DNA of 64,000 nucleotides from Parelaphostrongylus tenuis (GCA_019055375.1 JAHQIW010000287.1:124001-188000); one strand, 5' to 3'; positions 1 through 11,818 are shown, numbered from the stretch's first letter. Notes: generated from the letters alone by a model not told the origin. Numbers and translations are program-made.

Positions 1-113
1 CGCTCAAAAAAGGAACCTCTTTCGCCGTTGCTTTTATATACATACGATTGCTGATGATAGTAATTGTCCAATTATAATATTTATTTCTCATCGGTGAGTC
101 CATTCTGCAGCAG

Positions 114-181
114 TCAACAACGAAGACAAAGACTACAACGACGAGCGGCTGTATGCAATCGACTTTGATCGACGGCTCTGA
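114..181 (+). CDS. Candidate terminal exon, unknown protein
   Basis: After a CTGCAGCAG acceptor-like site the frame starting at 116 reads NNEDKDYNDERLYAIDFDRR and stops at TGA 179-181. The acidic, codon-biased peptide looks coding and contrasts with the AT-rich flanks. A second frame through the same bases (QSTTKTK...) is also open, and no donor or close poly-A signal is seen. The product is not recognised. It could be chance. Confidence 0.22.
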
Positions 182-1120
182 AGAGAACGAAATGCGTCAG
201 AACATTGGCCTATTTTGTTTATTTATAACATTTCCGTGCTACAGGCTCAATTGACAAAATGCATGATTGATTAGTAATGTCGTAGACAAAGGAGGGTCTG
301 TTTCCAAGTTATATTATCAGTGATAGTATTTCCCACTCCTCCTACACAGTTTATTATTCAGACGTCTAACACACTTTGATATTCGAATGGTAGCTTTTGC
401 TTCCTAATCAGTCAGTAAGAATCTGTTATAGCACATTTAGCCCCCTGGAAACCTTTGTTGCACTTTGTCCGCACGACTTATTCGGCCAAAGTTTTTCATA
501 CAACCTGCTCCCTAATACGCGATTACGCTCGCCCAGATTTCACTGTACTACCAGATTATTCAAAAATAAATGATCGATATTAATGTGTATATTTGAAATG
601 GTATAAGACACTTCAAGTGAAACCTTGTTAATCGAAGTACTATCCACTGGAATTAAACTTCTTTTTCAACAAGAGAAAAACTTATTTCTATCTCTGGCAA
701 AAATTTTGGGCTTCTAGAGGCGCTGAGATGTTGAATGCTGTTTAGACCTCGGCATTGCTTCGAAAGGATATCTCGCACAATCAGTTATGATGATGTTTTG
801 AAAGAGATTGCCAGTAAGCATTCGAAAACCACCTTTGAATCTTTGAATCATTGTCGGCGACGACGCCAGGTGTGGGAGCACCAGATAGTGCAGTGTAGTG
901 GCAACCCGTACGGTGTCCAATTGAAACTCTCTCAAATTTAAAATCTTTTTTGAACGTTATAAAACAGTTTAAATTCTTACACCAAGTTTTTTCTCAAGTT
1001 CTCAAGCAATCTTGTGGTGTAATTTTATTCAAAAAACTCCCAAACTAATATACATACTGTTGGCCGATTTTCCTCTCACATCGGCATAACCACTCAATCA
1101 TATCTTTGTAGATTAAGTGT
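182..1120. other. No gene recognised
   Basis: AT-rich sequence. Opposed 68-73 codon open frames at 714-941 overlap each other and resemble nothing I recognise. They are treated as chance or very old repeat. Confidence 0.5.
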
Positions 1121-1124
1121 GTAG

Positions 1125-1230
1125 CACGAGGTGTTACTAGCAACATTTATTTGGCTAAGTTTCAGTGCTTTTTTTTCTGTCGAAGCATTAGCTTAAAAAA
1201 ATTATTATTCACATCTCGTGCTACAGGTTT
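1125..1230 (-). repeat. Decayed Penelope-type element end with hammerhead relic
   Basis: The stretch carries the landmarks of the intact PLE 3' end in the same order on the minus strand: a CACGAGGTGTTAC block near 1126, then GGCTAAGTTTCAG at 1153, matching the helix I, cleavage-site and GAAA segment of the PLE hammerhead. The core is lost. An inverted copy of the GTAGCACGAGGTGT block follows near 1210-1225, so the remnant is itself a small fold-back. Confidence 0.5.
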
Positions 1231-1714
1231 AATCAACAAAAAAATATCTTAAGCCATTATCCATCACCAGTAAAACGACTTCCGTGACCTTTCTCATGTT
1301 CGATATTAAAATCGTCACAACCAAACTTTTGACACCGTAACCACAATGTGATTCGTTTAAACTTCCTTAGTCTTATACCTTATCAATAATTCAAGCCGCC
1401 TGCATCAGTTTGCTTCTGTGTTTCGATTCGTATACCTAGATTTCCCTTGCCTTATTCTGAATTATTAATTCAAGAGATGGCCGCAAACTCATTGTGTTGA
1501 ACAATTTTATGAACTCACTTCTCATTAATAACATATAAGCACTGAATCGTTAAACAGTGTTTACGCTTTCAGCGACTTTTAACTACAGTTAAATAAAAAA
1601 AAACCACTCATCTAAATATTGTCCATAATAATGGTTCATTTCTAAAACTTTTTTGATTCAACTGCTTTAACAGTGATACAATGTTACAGGTACATACTCA
1701 GTATTATTGAGTGA

Positions 1715-1814
1715 TATGCAAAACTATGAGCGTTCGAACGAGATGCGAACCCGCATTTTACCCTGTCTGGGGACGCGTGCTTGCAAAGTTCTGCATTTCA
1801 CTGAACAATGTTGA

Positions 1815-1830
<16 letters not shown>
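1715..1830 (-). repeat. tRNA-headed SINE, family B, decayed
   Basis: On the minus strand a B-box-like GCGGGTTCGCATC is followed by TTTGCATATCACTCAA. This is the same tRNA-like head and body order seen in the other family B copies at 8655, 19622 and 43678. The A box is poorly preserved. Confidence 0.5.

Positions 1831-1871
<41 letters not shown>
1818..1871. repeat. (TA)n microsatellite
   Basis: About 27 uninterrupted TA units. It produces spurious Tyr-Ile open frames on both strands. Confidence 0.95.
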
Positions 1872-1873
<2 letters not shown>

Positions 1874-2004
1874 GTACAATCATACCACCCCAAAAAGCAG
1901 TTAACAAAAAAAATTCTAGTTGATAATACAAATATTAAATATCTGTGAGCGTGACTGGTTTTCAGATCGATATAGTTGAGTCTCACGAAGAGTGGTAAAA
2001 GAAC

Positions 2005-2115
2005 GAGTGCCAGTAGTGCAATGGGTAGCACGTGCCCCCGGAAAGGGTGAAATGCGGGTTCCAATTCTGTCCGACGTTCAGTGTTCTGCATACCACACCA
2101 ACACTATTGAATAGA
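2005..2115 (+). repeat. tRNA-headed SINE, family B
   Basis: A-box-like AGTGCAATGGGTAGCAC and B-box-like GCGGGTTCCAATTCT are spaced as in a tRNA. A body follows reading CATACCACACCAACACTATT, similar to other family B copies. Confidence 0.55.
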
Positions 2116-2689
2116 AATTTAGTCGTTTTCAGTCAGTTCTTACAATTTATGTGTGACTTGTAAAAAAGCTGTTTTTTTCATTCGCATATTAAATCCTACT
2201 GTTCAATAACTTGGTTTGATTTATCTCTACTTTTTACTGTCCTTAGTCCCAAAATCTTTTGCAATACAGTGAGTAGCCAAAATGAGCTCTACGAGCATTT
2301 TCTCTTTCTGATAGTTTACGTTTGGGCACAGCCTTTTTTTTGCATTTATTTGCAGACAAAAAATAGCTCATCAAGCAGAAATACTGTGGATAATAGTAGT
2401 CCGGAAGAACTCTACTCCTCACTCAAAAATACATAGAAAACCATCTTACAAAAGATTGACCAACCTGTACTTTAACGGGCAATCGACTACTGTATATTTT
2501 CGAAGGCTTTATTTTGGTCTTAACTGCTGATACAGATTGTCTCAAGCGAGCGAAAGGTTGGAAACCGTGTTAATGTTCTATGTTAACGAGTTTGATTGAT
2601 AGTTATTCGCTAAAAACAAAAAATGCGTTCTCTAGCATTCCCTCAATAAAGCGACATAGTACTAGGCCGCGGAAAAAGATTCTTAACAC

Positions 2690-3110
2690 CCGTTTCAAAA
2701 TTGGAAGTTTATACATGAAATCGGTCAAAAACAACAATAATTATCCTCCCAAAATGAAGACCGTCATTGTTCACAAACTTCTGCCAACGATCTGCAAGCT
2801 GCGAATGTGATCGAAATTGCCATTTCTCAAGCTTAAAAGGTCATAAAGCTGCTGATATGCCTCTTCAGCTTGATCAAATATTACGAATCGGCCGATGTTC
2901 ACGCAGGAAATGTTCCACTGAGCGGAAAGGGATCATAATCAGACGGCGCAGCAATTGGACTGTAGGCTGGTTGCGGCAAAACCTCGACTTCCTCCAATAC
3001 CAAACTTTTTTTTTAGTCTACTTTGCTGTAAGAGGTTTCCCACTGTCTTGGTGAAACAGCACGCACTTCCAACGAATCAATGTCGGGTTTTTACTTCGAC
3101 ACACTCCAAC
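2690..3110 (-). pseudogene. mariner transposase C-terminal relic
   Basis: Read on the minus strand this matches, base for base over long stretches, the mariner remnant at 58890-59330. It has the block encoding VLPQPAYSPIAAPSDY (the mariner YSPDLAPSDY region around the second catalytic acid), then a FLREH-like segment and LADRWQKF. The DDE/D transposase catalyses cut-and-paste excision and insertion at TA. Frameshifts and the missing N-terminal half make it non-functional. No terminal inverted repeat was found. Confidence 0.75.
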
Positions 3111-3344
3111 TAGCGTCGTCGTGAAAGTTTCGTATGGAAATATTTTTGGGATATTTCCATGAGCTTGCAGTTGTCAGTGCTGTGTGAAACAAAATAAAAT
3201 TTGGATTTTTCGAGGGTGTTAGGGAACTGTTTCCACAATCTAGTGGATTGTCCAAGACTTTTGAACAGCCGAAGATTCTCGTTCCTCAGAATTTTAAGGT
3301 TAGGCAGTAGTCCTTTCTTGGATACCTAAGATAATTGAGTGGTG

Positions 3345-3425
3345 ACCTAAGACTTGACCTCAGACGGGAGTTAAACCCGTGTTTCACCAAAACCAAGGGC
3401 GTCTTCTACCACTAAACCACCGAAG
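3345..3425 (-). repeat. tRNA-like fragment (SINE head)
   Basis: The minus strand reads GTGGTTTAGTGGTAGAAGAC, then CGGGTTTAACTCCCG, which are good A and B boxes at tRNA spacing. There is no proper acceptor stem, so it is called a SINE head rather than a working tRNA gene. Confidence 0.45.
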
Positions 3426-3429
3426 TTAC

Positions 3430-4470
3430 TGCTTACCCACCACTCGTCCTTCAATATCTCTCTATCATAGCTATCAGCTACTAACTTTCACAGGTCTAGT
3501 CGGGTAGGGAACACCGCTATATGAAACCCAGCTAAGTGAACAGCCATTTTATTTATGCAAATTTGAATATTGCACATATTTATTCTTATCCATTTATTTG
3601 TAGTAGAATTTATATCAGTTTTTTTCTCGATTTGTCGTCAAAACCAATCGCCTTGCCTCGTGCTACGGGGTGTTTCGTCGTGTTGTGGCAAGGCAGCTAC
3701 TGTACGACGAGGATTTTTGTCATTGCCTTCCCAAAGTGTTACTTTAGTTGGCCGTCGAACCTTACAGGGAATTGGAAATATTTATTATCCAAAACGACGA
3801 CATTCTTGTCATCTGTTTATTCTTGACGAGTTGCCCATTTGGAAGGGTCGAACTTTTCTCAACTAAATGAATTTACTGATGATGAACTCATGACGTAATG
3901 TCGTGGTTCGATACTGAGAAAGAATCTACAGTGAGGAGTTGAAAAACTTTGTTAGCCACAGAAATCAATCAACTATGTATGAATTCTCAAAAGCTTAACT
4001 TTTAAGCCTAGTTTCCAGCCATTTGCAATCCCGTTTTCGTCCGTTATGCAGTTAAAAATTGTTCTGCTGATCTGCTAAAGTTGTCTCAAGAGGAGTTTTA
4101 CTTTTTATTATGTGGCGTCCAGTTTTTTAAGCCAACAAATTAGAGTGATTTGTTTTCTGCTCTCTGCAATGAACTTGCTGATATTATGTGGCTGTGGATG
4201 TTCTCTTGATTAGAACATGGACATTTTTATGGTTCTTTTCCTTTTTTCATCATGACAAAAACTGTCTCATTCTTCTCCACCATGCGTGTTATCTTGCAAT
4301 CTTCGCTAGAAGAAGCTTTGCTTTATCCTACTTTCGACGATATCAGAAATGTCAGTTTGGCTGATAAGATAAAGAAGAGATTATTCATGTTGACTGCCAT
4401 CTTAACTCTTTACTATTTCGACTGTGCTGCTTCGTGTGATTGCTTTTGAAAAAATTTAATGAAATTATGT
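3430..4470. other. No gene recognised
   Basis: Only short overlapping open frames. A possible small exon ending at an AAAT|GTCAGT site near 4349 (peptide EEALLYPTFDDIRN) would join in phase 0 to the exon candidate at 4477. The support is weak. Confidence 0.4.
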
Positions 4471-4476
4471 TTCTAG

Positions 4477-4558
4477 AAAGTTCAACTTTTAATGGATGAT
4501 CCATTGAAATATCCGCTTGGCTTTCGGCGAACTCAGTCATGTCGAGTACCGCAGAAAG
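4477..4558 (+). CDS. Candidate host exon, unknown protein
   Basis: The block is bounded by a TATGTTTCTAG acceptor and an AAAG|GTTAGTC donor. One frame is open for all 82 nt (in phase 0, out phase 1), reading KVQLLMDDPLKYPLGFRRTQ and ending RVPQK. A 39 nt block at 4732-4770 (CTTTAG acceptor, GTAAGA donor) continues in phase as VALTDQTSRLSKD. The product is not recognised. The composition looks coding, but the block is short enough to arise by chance. Confidence 0.4.
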
Positions 4559-4770
4559 GTTAGTCTCAAGTTTCTTGTATTTTCTTGCGATGCCACTGAT
4601 TTTGAGGGTGTCTTAAGATAATTGAATATATTCCCAACAATCTTTATCCTATATGGCCTATTTATGCACACATTAGCGTGTAGCTCAATTGTGAGGCTGG
4701 ATCTGCAACATATACGTTACCGTTGCTTTAGTCGCCCTAACTGATCAAACCTCTCGTCTCTCCAAGGACT

Positions 4771-5636
4771 GTAAGATTTGGAAAATTACTGCTAGCCATA
4801 TTTCCAGCTATGTTAAGACGATGAAAACATGCGTCTTGATACACCAGTGGCCTAGCAACTTGATATGTCAAATATGCCTTCAATCTCTTCCACGATGTTT
4901 GATGGAGCCGCATGCAATAGCAAATAGTCGAAAGATATCTCAGTGCCACACATATAAGCCGCTGAGTCGCACGCCGACTTTTCACGTGGCACGCGGAGGT
5001 ATCGCGCGGGCGAGCGCAGCCGTTGCAATAACAATGTGATAGAGGTGTGGCAAAGTGACTAGTGATGCTCTGCGTGGCTCAACACGGAGCCTCGAATTTG
5101 CTAGAAGATATGCTCAACCACTATTCAACGGCGTTTGTGAAGGAGGCAAATCTTTCATGGAGCAATGAGCGTGAAGAGACGAATTGAGGCAGAAGTTCTG
5201 AGATCCGAACAGTGAAAAAAGCTGTGAGTCGGTTTTTTTAAACTAGGTTTGGTAATGTACCTAGATATCTTCGAAATTGGATGCCCAATCGACTATTGTA
5301 GAGAAGCGCTTCTGCCTTGGAATATCTTTCTGACAAACATCAAAATCCTCTTCAATCCACGAGGGCTTCCTCGTAATCTCAAATACGCGGACAGTAGTGC
5401 CTCTAGAGTGCGCCTCATTTATAAGAGATCGGCAAATGGAAAAAGCTGTGAAGGCCAGTTAAACGTGAGAAATGGCTATATAGCTACCCAATTGACATCG
5501 GTCCAGTGAATGTACACTTTGCTTATTTACAAGCATATCTATGGACAGAGTGCTCAGTGTCGATCGATCCTAGTGACATACCTGCATTCAACATCACGTA
5601 GCATCGCATAGGTGATTGAATAAATAAGGCTTGCAA
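4771..5636. other. No gene recognised
   Basis: Overlapping 60-86 codon open frames occur on both strands (4737-5039, 5249-5509) without splice support or recognised motifs. The segment 4975-5035 is GC-rich. Confidence 0.4.
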
Positions 5637-5985
5637 TAGGTTGTCCAGAAAGTTCGTACCATTCTAATCTTTTTGATACGATTTTCGTAATACTTTGTTT
5701 CGAGCAAAGGGAAAACTAATAATCAAAGTTCGCGAACCACTTCCTAGTCGTTCATTCCGGAGCCGTATCATCGCCCCAAGCTCTATTAATCTTGCGCGCG
5801 CCTCATTAGCAATTTCCTTTGCGTGCCATTCGCGCATGAGTAGCAAGCAAATTTGTTCCCAAGACAGCTCCATCTTCAAGCGAGTACAGGCAAGTTGTTT
5901 ACCCCAATGTTTGCAAGAAAATGCACAATTGAACGATACCAAAACCATGCAATTTATTGCAAAAATCATGTTAAAAGCCAAAACG
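5637..5985 (-). pseudogene. mariner transposase N-terminal relic with one TIR
   Basis: The minus strand encodes LSWEQICLLLMREWHAKEIA and NEARARLIE, matching the first helix-turn-helix region of mariner transposases and the relics at 21.15 and 28.2 kb. The plus-strand sequence AGGTTGTCCAGAAAGTTCGT at 5638 is a typical mariner terminal inverted repeat. The domain is truncated after about 40 recognisable residues and the catalytic domain is absent. Confidence 0.65.
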
Positions 5986-6191
5986 TCATGAACCTTCTAA
6001 AAAACCTTTCACATAGACCTTCAATAGCATACCAACACATGAAAATTGTATCTTTATTCTCTCACATGAATTTGTCAGTAATTTTTCGAATTCAAAGGGA
6101 AGAAGGGATAAGTAAAGTGAGCCACTGGTGGAACCAAATACCAAATGGGTACAGTAGAACGACTTCAACCATTGCGCTACACGCGCCGAAC

Positions 6192-6230
6192 CATATATAT
6201 ATATATAAGATATATAATATATATGTATAT
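6192..6230. repeat. (TA)n-rich microsatellite
   Basis: Interrupted TA and GATATA repeats. Confidence 0.85.
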
Positions 6231-6683
6231 CATAGTTTACCCTAAGAAAGCAAGCTAATATCAAAAAACAGCGCATTGTTTTCAGCACGTTGAAGTGTAC
6301 CTTAGAATAAAAGCATATATGGGGGTATCAGCGAAAATCCACGTAGTGCTTGAATGTTCTGATATATCGTATAGCAGTCGGTCCTTATCCCTTTCATACT
6401 GCGATACTAGTATTTCTTTCTTTACTCGTTGAGGGAAAATGCTGAGATTCTAGCATAGTCTAGTCCATAATTCACTTCGTAGATCACTTTACTTTCATCA
6501 ATTCTGCAAAAGAGTGTTGCTATTGAATGAACTATTAAGTACGGAGACAGTTGCTTGTGAATTTAGGTAGTTGAATTTGCCGTTTTTCTTAAGAAACACA
6601 ATAATACGAAACTCTTTTTCCCTTATTATTATCATGATTTATTATATTTCGTGAATATGAAGTATTATATTCATATAAACAAG

Positions 6684-6940
6684 GAGTGGCCAGAGGTACT
6701 CTGAGACACACACGTGGTAGATCAATTCATGATCCATGGTTTGATCCTGCACTCGAGGCTCATCAAGCTTTTCATCCATCCGCGGTCGATGAGATTTCAT
6801 TAGATCTGTCTGAGAGGATAACAGCACATGTTATGCCGCCGCGAGAAACTGTAAAGGCTAGATATGCATTCAATCATCGCAAATGGTGGTATAGGAAGCG
6901 AATGCATGACGCATCTCTGAAGGATTAATCAAAACCGAGA
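6684..6940 (+). repeat. tRNA-headed SINE, family A, decayed
   Basis: The family A landmarks occur in order: GGCCAGAGGT (A box), GGTTTGATCCTG (B box), CATCAAGC..CATCCATCC, then GTAAAGGCTAGATATGCATT, AATGCATGACGCATCTCT and a terminal segment near GATTAATCAAAACCGAGAGC. It is diverged from the best copy at 50761. Confidence 0.7.
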
Positions 6941-8070
6941 GCATTCATGTTTAATCTTTTATATGTAGGGGACGGTGGCTGCGTTGTTAGTGATGCGCAT
7001 CATAAGGATATCAGGCGACAAGGTGCTGATTTGATTGCCTCCAAACACTCTTTGCAATCACTGGAACGCTTCAGCCTGACCATCTTCCAGATAGAGAGGA
7101 GGTTTACTCAACCAATATTTTACGAACTTTATGAAGACAAAATCCTCAAGCAACAGCGAAAACAACACGTGAAGTACTCAAAGACCTTTGGGGTGATCAA
7201 TGCGAGGCTAATATCTGCGTAACAAAATGTGATAATGAATCGACCAAATTGGCAAAGAAAAAATGCTCACATATTCTCAACCAATTATGAAAACTTAACA
7301 GCACTTGTTCAGAAACATTTAGTTGGCGAAAAAGTTGTTTTTTTTCATTCCTTCAGAAGTGGTTGATTTCAAAGAATGAGTTTAGGCCTGATTAAATCCT
7401 CCGATAATTTTTTGCAGTTTGTATTTCTATACGGTGAGGCATAGTGACGGTTCTAACTCCGTGACACAGAAGCATCAAGCACTAACCACTCGCATTCTTG
7501 TAGCTGAACTTTTTTTCCGATAGTGTTCGAAAGAGTAATGCTTATTTTTGAGTTTTCAATATTACAGAGTTTCACTTAGTCCATCGCTAACCAACTAGTG
7601 CCAGTATCAATAGCAGGATCGACGATTGACGTGCAAGCATTCATGCAATGAAAAAAACCAAAGGAAGACTTTCCTCAACTCGCATTATTCCATCTCTGAG
7701 GAAACGAAAGCATCGAAATGTCAGAAGGATAAATATTCTCTACACAAGCCCCGTAACACCACAAATGAAAAAATGCAAAAGGAATATCTTTGAAAGGCAT
7801 AAAATTTTGATGCTATAACGAAAGACCGATATACGTGGCCGCTTTGAGTTTCTGAATTGGCCAATAATGTAATTTCCAATGAGAAGATTAAGGCAATTAA
7901 ATGCTATTGCTTGCTCTTATATATTTTGCCTAATTTGCTATTTTGAACTGTGATCGTTCCAATCCTCAAAACAACTCTAATACCGTTTTTTCGTAATGCG
8001 TACGATTCACTCCACACAAACTTCTATTACCAAAGACTTAGCTCATATTCTCAGTTCCTTGTGCATTCTA
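6941..8070 (+). other. No gene recognised; open frame 6947-7222
   Basis: A 91-codon frame at 6947-7222 (tail ELYEDKILKQQRKQHVKYSK) has no recognised domain, and an overlapping frame reads differently. It follows directly on a SINE and may be chance. Confidence 0.3.
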
Positions 8071-8081
8071 TCAATTTTCAG

Positions 8082-8193
8082 TGATAATAAAACATGTATA
8101 ACAATGTTCAATGAAACAGTTTTCGACACGGCTCCTTATAAGCCAAGTGTCTCAACCCTTCGAAGTGAGCAACCTGATGCCAGAGCTGCCTAA
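8082..8193 (+). CDS. Candidate terminal exon, unknown protein
   Basis: A TATCAATTTTCAG acceptor, the nematode consensus, opens a frame (in phase 2) that reads DNKTCITMFNETVFDTAPYK, continues with a Ser/Pro-containing tail PSVSTLRSEQPDARAA, and stops at TAA 8191-8193. The upstream part of the same open frame to 7996 would be intronic. No AATAAA is seen nearby. The product is not recognised. It could be the 3' end of the gene containing 4477-4558. Confidence 0.35.
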
Positions 8194-8394
8194 AAAGTTA
8201 AAAACACTGATCTGATGTGTTGATAGACAAACGGAATTTTTTATACGTCAGGTATATATTCAATCACTCCTTCGGTGCTATAGATGGAGTTAATGCATGA
8301 AGCAGTGATTGATCAACCTCAAATGTTTTATTTAATATCATTTCATTAACTCTTTCGGGACCACGTGGGCCACTCATAGTACACACGAATTTTC

Positions 8395-8640
8395 GCGATT
8401 TTCTCGTCAACTATGGACTTTTCGTTAGACTTTAAATAGCGACTCGATAGCGAAAAAATTGCGGTTCTGGTGGTGTTTTTGGATTTTGAAAATGTTTTTT
8501 CAGTGAGATGTAGCAACGAAGAAAAAATCGCGTTTTCTTCCTCGGAGTGTACAGTGTGATATCCTCTCGTGTTTACACGGATTTTCACAAAGCAAAGGTT
8601 TTTCACCAAAGTTTTAGTAATCATTCGATAACCTGAGAAA
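8395..8640 (-). repeat. Modular repeat unit (family M), inverted
   Basis: On the minus strand the sequence resembles the ~190-230 bp units at 10.4-11.3, 38.2-38.9 and 60.2-60.5 kb: an AGYTATCGA-type motif followed by a GCTACA-type motif and T-rich joints. Confidence 0.4.
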
Positions 8641-8654
8641 TGGTGATTCCGAAT

Positions 8655-8800
8655 ATACACATAGTTGAGATCACAAAGGGTGAGATCTGGGTTCGAATCC
8701 CGGCTGACGCAAATGTTCTTGCACAGCACTCCACATTATTATATATTACAAGATCATACCACCGCAAGTGGCGGTCAGATAAAAAAATTCTGATTGATTA
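8655..8800 (+). repeat. tRNA-headed SINE, family B
   Basis: A perfect T-arm-like CTGGGTTCGAATCCCGG is followed by CTGACGCAAATGTTCTTGCA and CACTCCACATTATT, then CCGCAAGTGGCGGTCAGATAA. The block matches the copy at 43678 nearly end to end. The 5' half of the tRNA-like head is decayed. Confidence 0.7.
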
Positions 8801-9413
8801 TCGATACACATAGTTTTCAAAACTGAATAACAAATGGAGGTTTTTTAAGAGCTGAAAAATAATGAATAAAACTCCGTATTGCTTCCGAAGTACTTTGCGT
8901 GCTTCGCTTTCGTTTATGCTTGGCCTTACAGTAGAGTTTTGATAATCTTTCAGTAGTTCGAAAAATGTAAATTTGAAAGACTAATTTGCCTTTCTTGAAC
9001 TGATATTTTATCGCTTTGAAGCAATGGAATCAATATTAAATTTCACACTCTGAGTGAACATCCAGTCTCTTGAACTTTGCAGAGGGTATTTTGATGATTG
9101 TATAATGAAATTCGTACACTAGAGACAATTTCTGACCAGAAAGAATCATATGTCACCAAAGGATTTCTCTAAAAGTTCCTTTTTCGGTGGAAAGAAATCC
9201 ACATGTTCCAGAAATTCCCATTTTTTTCTTATTTCGTATTTTTGACGATATGCGACAGTGTGAAACTAAAGCAAATTTTATTCGATTTCTGACTCTTTTA
9301 AGAAGTTTATATGGAGTGATTTTTAGCACGCAGTGGAATAAACTTTCATAAAGCCCACAATATTCAATTTGGAGAGTATTTAGCCCGATACACGTGTTCC
9401 CTGTCCTGGAGAT

Positions 9414-9455
9414 CCCGATACACGTGTTTCAACCTTGACAGTCTCATCAGTCGGG
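9414..9455 (-). ncRNA. Hammerhead ribozyme motif (C1 left arm)
   Basis: On the minus strand, helix I strand CCCGA is followed by the core CTGATGA. A weak helix II (GAC with GTT, plus wobbles) comes next, then GAAA. Helix III is the self-complementary ACACGTGT, then the cleavable A, then TCGGG closing helix I. The core residues are canonical and helix II is weaker than in the 32 kb copy. Confidence 0.65.
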
Positions 9456-9788
9456 TGGTACCGTTTTCGTCTTTAGTCAATCCTCTCGGGGCGCTCAGTC
9501 CCCTATACTAAGAGTAGGCTCTATAAGTCAGCCCTTATATAACAGATCACATGCGTGGCTCAAGGAATGATTATCTGGCATATTGTAATTTGAGCGTGAT
9601 CTAAAGAAAACACTCGACACGAAAGGTACGACATAATAACGATATCAGGCAGGAGCAATCGAGTGTACAACACTGCTTGTTCAATGATAATTTCACTGGA
9701 CTTACAGTGTGAAATGTTCGTCGTCGCCTACTCTTAGTATAGGGTACTGAACGCCCCGAGAGGACTGGCTAAAGACGAAATGGGTACC

Positions 9789-9832
9789 GCCCGACTGGTG
9801 AGACCGTCGAGGTTGAGACACGTGTATCGGGC
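9789..9832 (+). ncRNA. Decayed hammerhead motif (C1 right arm)
   Basis: It has the same architecture as its partner: helix I GCCCGA with TCGGGC and the palindromic ACACGTGT are intact. The core reads CTGGTGA and GAGA instead of CUGANGA and GAAA, so it should not cleave. Confidence 0.55.
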
Positions 9833-9936
9833 TCTATAGTCAGTCCTTATATAACAGACCACATGCGTGGCACAAAAAAGATTATCTGGCATATTGTTAT
9901 TGGACAATTTCTTTTATCTTCTTGATGTTTTTGTAG

Positions 9937-10000
9937 TCAATCGATAGCTTGGAAAGTTGTGATTTGAATACTGAGCTTGTTGTTAGGAAAGAATTCTACA
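9937..10000 (+). CDS. Candidate host exon, unknown protein
   Basis: A TGATGTTTTTGTAG acceptor and a CTACA|GTAGGT donor flank 64 nt that are open in only one frame (in phase 0, out phase 1): SIDSLESCDLNTELVVRKEF. The product is not recognised. The acceptor is strong and the donor acceptable, but at this length chance cannot be excluded. Confidence 0.33.
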
Positions 10001-10394
10001 GTAGGTTTTAATGATAAATAAAAGATTACGTTTTCGCGATCTCAATCCAATTTTTCTAATTCACAGCTATTTTTTTTGGGTTATATAGTTAGATTTCAAT
10101 TTTTACAAACTTTCTTTTGCCAACAAAACCTAAATCATCATTGAATAAATTTTATAGATGTATTTCTGGAAAGAATAACACCAAACTATCTTACATATCC
10201 TTACTTTTGGAAGCAGTTCCTGTCACATGTAATCGCATCATGAGGGTTGCGTACGTGAACCTTTACTTTTTTTAAAAGATCTATTCCACTAGATTATTAG
10301 TCTTCTTTTGATAGCCGAAACTAAGTAAATTTGAACGGTATATTTTGTTTCACAAATGGCTTGTTTTTGCGCCATAACGGTGAAAATAAAATTT

Positions 10395-11340
10395 TGTTTC
10401 ACATTTCAGGATTTCTCGCCGAATAAAGCTATTTCTATAGCCAGTTCATAACCGTTCGATAGTCCAAATTTCATAAAATACAAGGACGTAGTTTTTTCTT
10501 GAAGAGGATTTTTTAGAGAGGTGTAACAGTCAAAAGATTATTGGTTTCCGCGCTCCAAAGGGTGGGATTTCGCAAGATTGGTCCCAAATCACCGTGCTTT
10601 TAGCATCATATCAACGAACTACAAAGCGTGATCTTTGTTTGACTGCTACAGTACAATAAAAAGTTATTTTCAAAAACAACGTTTTCGTATAAATGGTTGA
10701 TATTTAAGCTATCGAAAAATTGTTGTAAGTCTAGCAAGAACACTTTGTTGAGCGAGAAATACTTGAGTCTGAAAAATATTATTATTTTTAGTGTTAGAGT
10801 GTATCAAGGAAGCCATTGGAAAAATCAAGCAAGCAGTCAAGATTTTCAAGATTTGAGCTGTCGAGAAGATACTAAAACTCTGGAAAAAAATCAGAAAATG
10901 CGATCTTCCAAAAAATCAAAATATCATCCAAATTTGCAAAATCTAATCTTCTTTTGACTGTTGCAGCACTCCGAAAGTCCTTTTCAAAAAACAAGTAGAT
11001 CGTTGTAATTGCTAAGATAAGCCCTATCTAATGATTATTGAATGCTTATGAATTACCTTTATCAGGCGAGAAATACTTAATTGTGAAGCAAAATGTTCTT
11101 TCAACTGCTACAACGAAGAAAACAGGCCATTCAAATAATGACATATGTCGTTCGAATATATTTGATTTTAGCTGCCGAAGGACTATTAGAACATTTGAAG
11201 AAATAAAAAATACATTTTCAGCAACGGGCTCAAAGAGGGTAGAGTTAACGGGAAGGAGTCGCTACACCTTCATCTCTTTAACCCATACCGCAACTTTGAA
11301 TAAAATATTGGAACGAAAATACGCATTGATCTGAGAAATG
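10395..11340 (+). repeat. Modular repeat array (family M)
   Basis: About four degenerate units, each with a TTTGACTGYTRCAG motif (10635, 10955, 11095), a run reading AAGTTATTTTCAAAAA or similar, an AGCTATCGA-type motif (10710, 11170) and GAGCGAGAAATACTT (10755, 11065). Units are spaced about 190-300 bp. The 86- and 98-codon open frames here fall inside the array and are not called as genes. Confidence 0.55.
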
Positions 11341-11715
11341 GGAACCTAAAATGCACTGTTAGTCAGAAAAAATATTGAAAATTTTCGATGAAGTGCGATC
11401 GTATGCGATAAGCAACACTTTTTTTTTTTGAGACTGTTTACTGTTTTCCAATTTTCAGGCAGTATGATTGATTTTATGCACTTTATGCAATAAAACATAT
11501 GAAAACTGTTCGAAAAAGGACAAATTAGACTTAATTGTGGCTAAGTGAAAATAAAATCTCGCAGAAATGTTCGATAAGCGTTCTAAATATAGCCTTTTCG
11601 TGAATACTTAGTTGTTCCCTTAGAGTGTGAATTATGAATGGAGTATCTACGCTATTTCTAGTTTAAAAAAAAACCTTATTGAAGTCTGTTCTATCATATT
11701 TGAGCATTTCCCCAC

Positions 11716-11761
11716 ACAGAAATCCCATTTACTGACGAAGAAAGCTATAAATTCCACTAGC
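11716..11761 (+). other. Weak exon-like block
   Basis: After CCCCACACAG one frame reads IPFTDEESYKFH and stops, and another reads KSHLLTKKAINSTSSLTD and stops. The first would be in phase with the exon candidate at 9937-10000. There is no other support. Confidence 0.15.
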
Positions 11762-11818
11762 AGCCTGACAGATTAGTCATATAGGAAGTGCTCGCGGCCT
11801 CTCATCGTAGCCGTACGA

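Larger units (their letters stand above)
9382..9905. mobile_element. Hairpin element C1 with paired hammerhead motifs
   Basis: Two inverted arms (about 9411-9530 and 9715-9835) share the same modules: a CTACTCTTAGTATAGG block, CCGAGAGGACTGGCTAA, the hammerhead, then CTCTATA.GTCAG and the TGCGTGGC..GATTATCTGGCATATTG outer end. A partial duplicate of the cleavage-site half (CCCGATACACGTG) sits just outside the left hammerhead at 9383. No coding sequence is present. The same family occurs at 32.0, 42.3 and 45.6 kb. Confidence 0.75.

Noticed and set aside
1711..2091. ORFs with long Tyr-Ile runs
   Set aside because: Artefacts of the TA microsatellite. The same applies near 25.5-25.9 and 54.7 kb.
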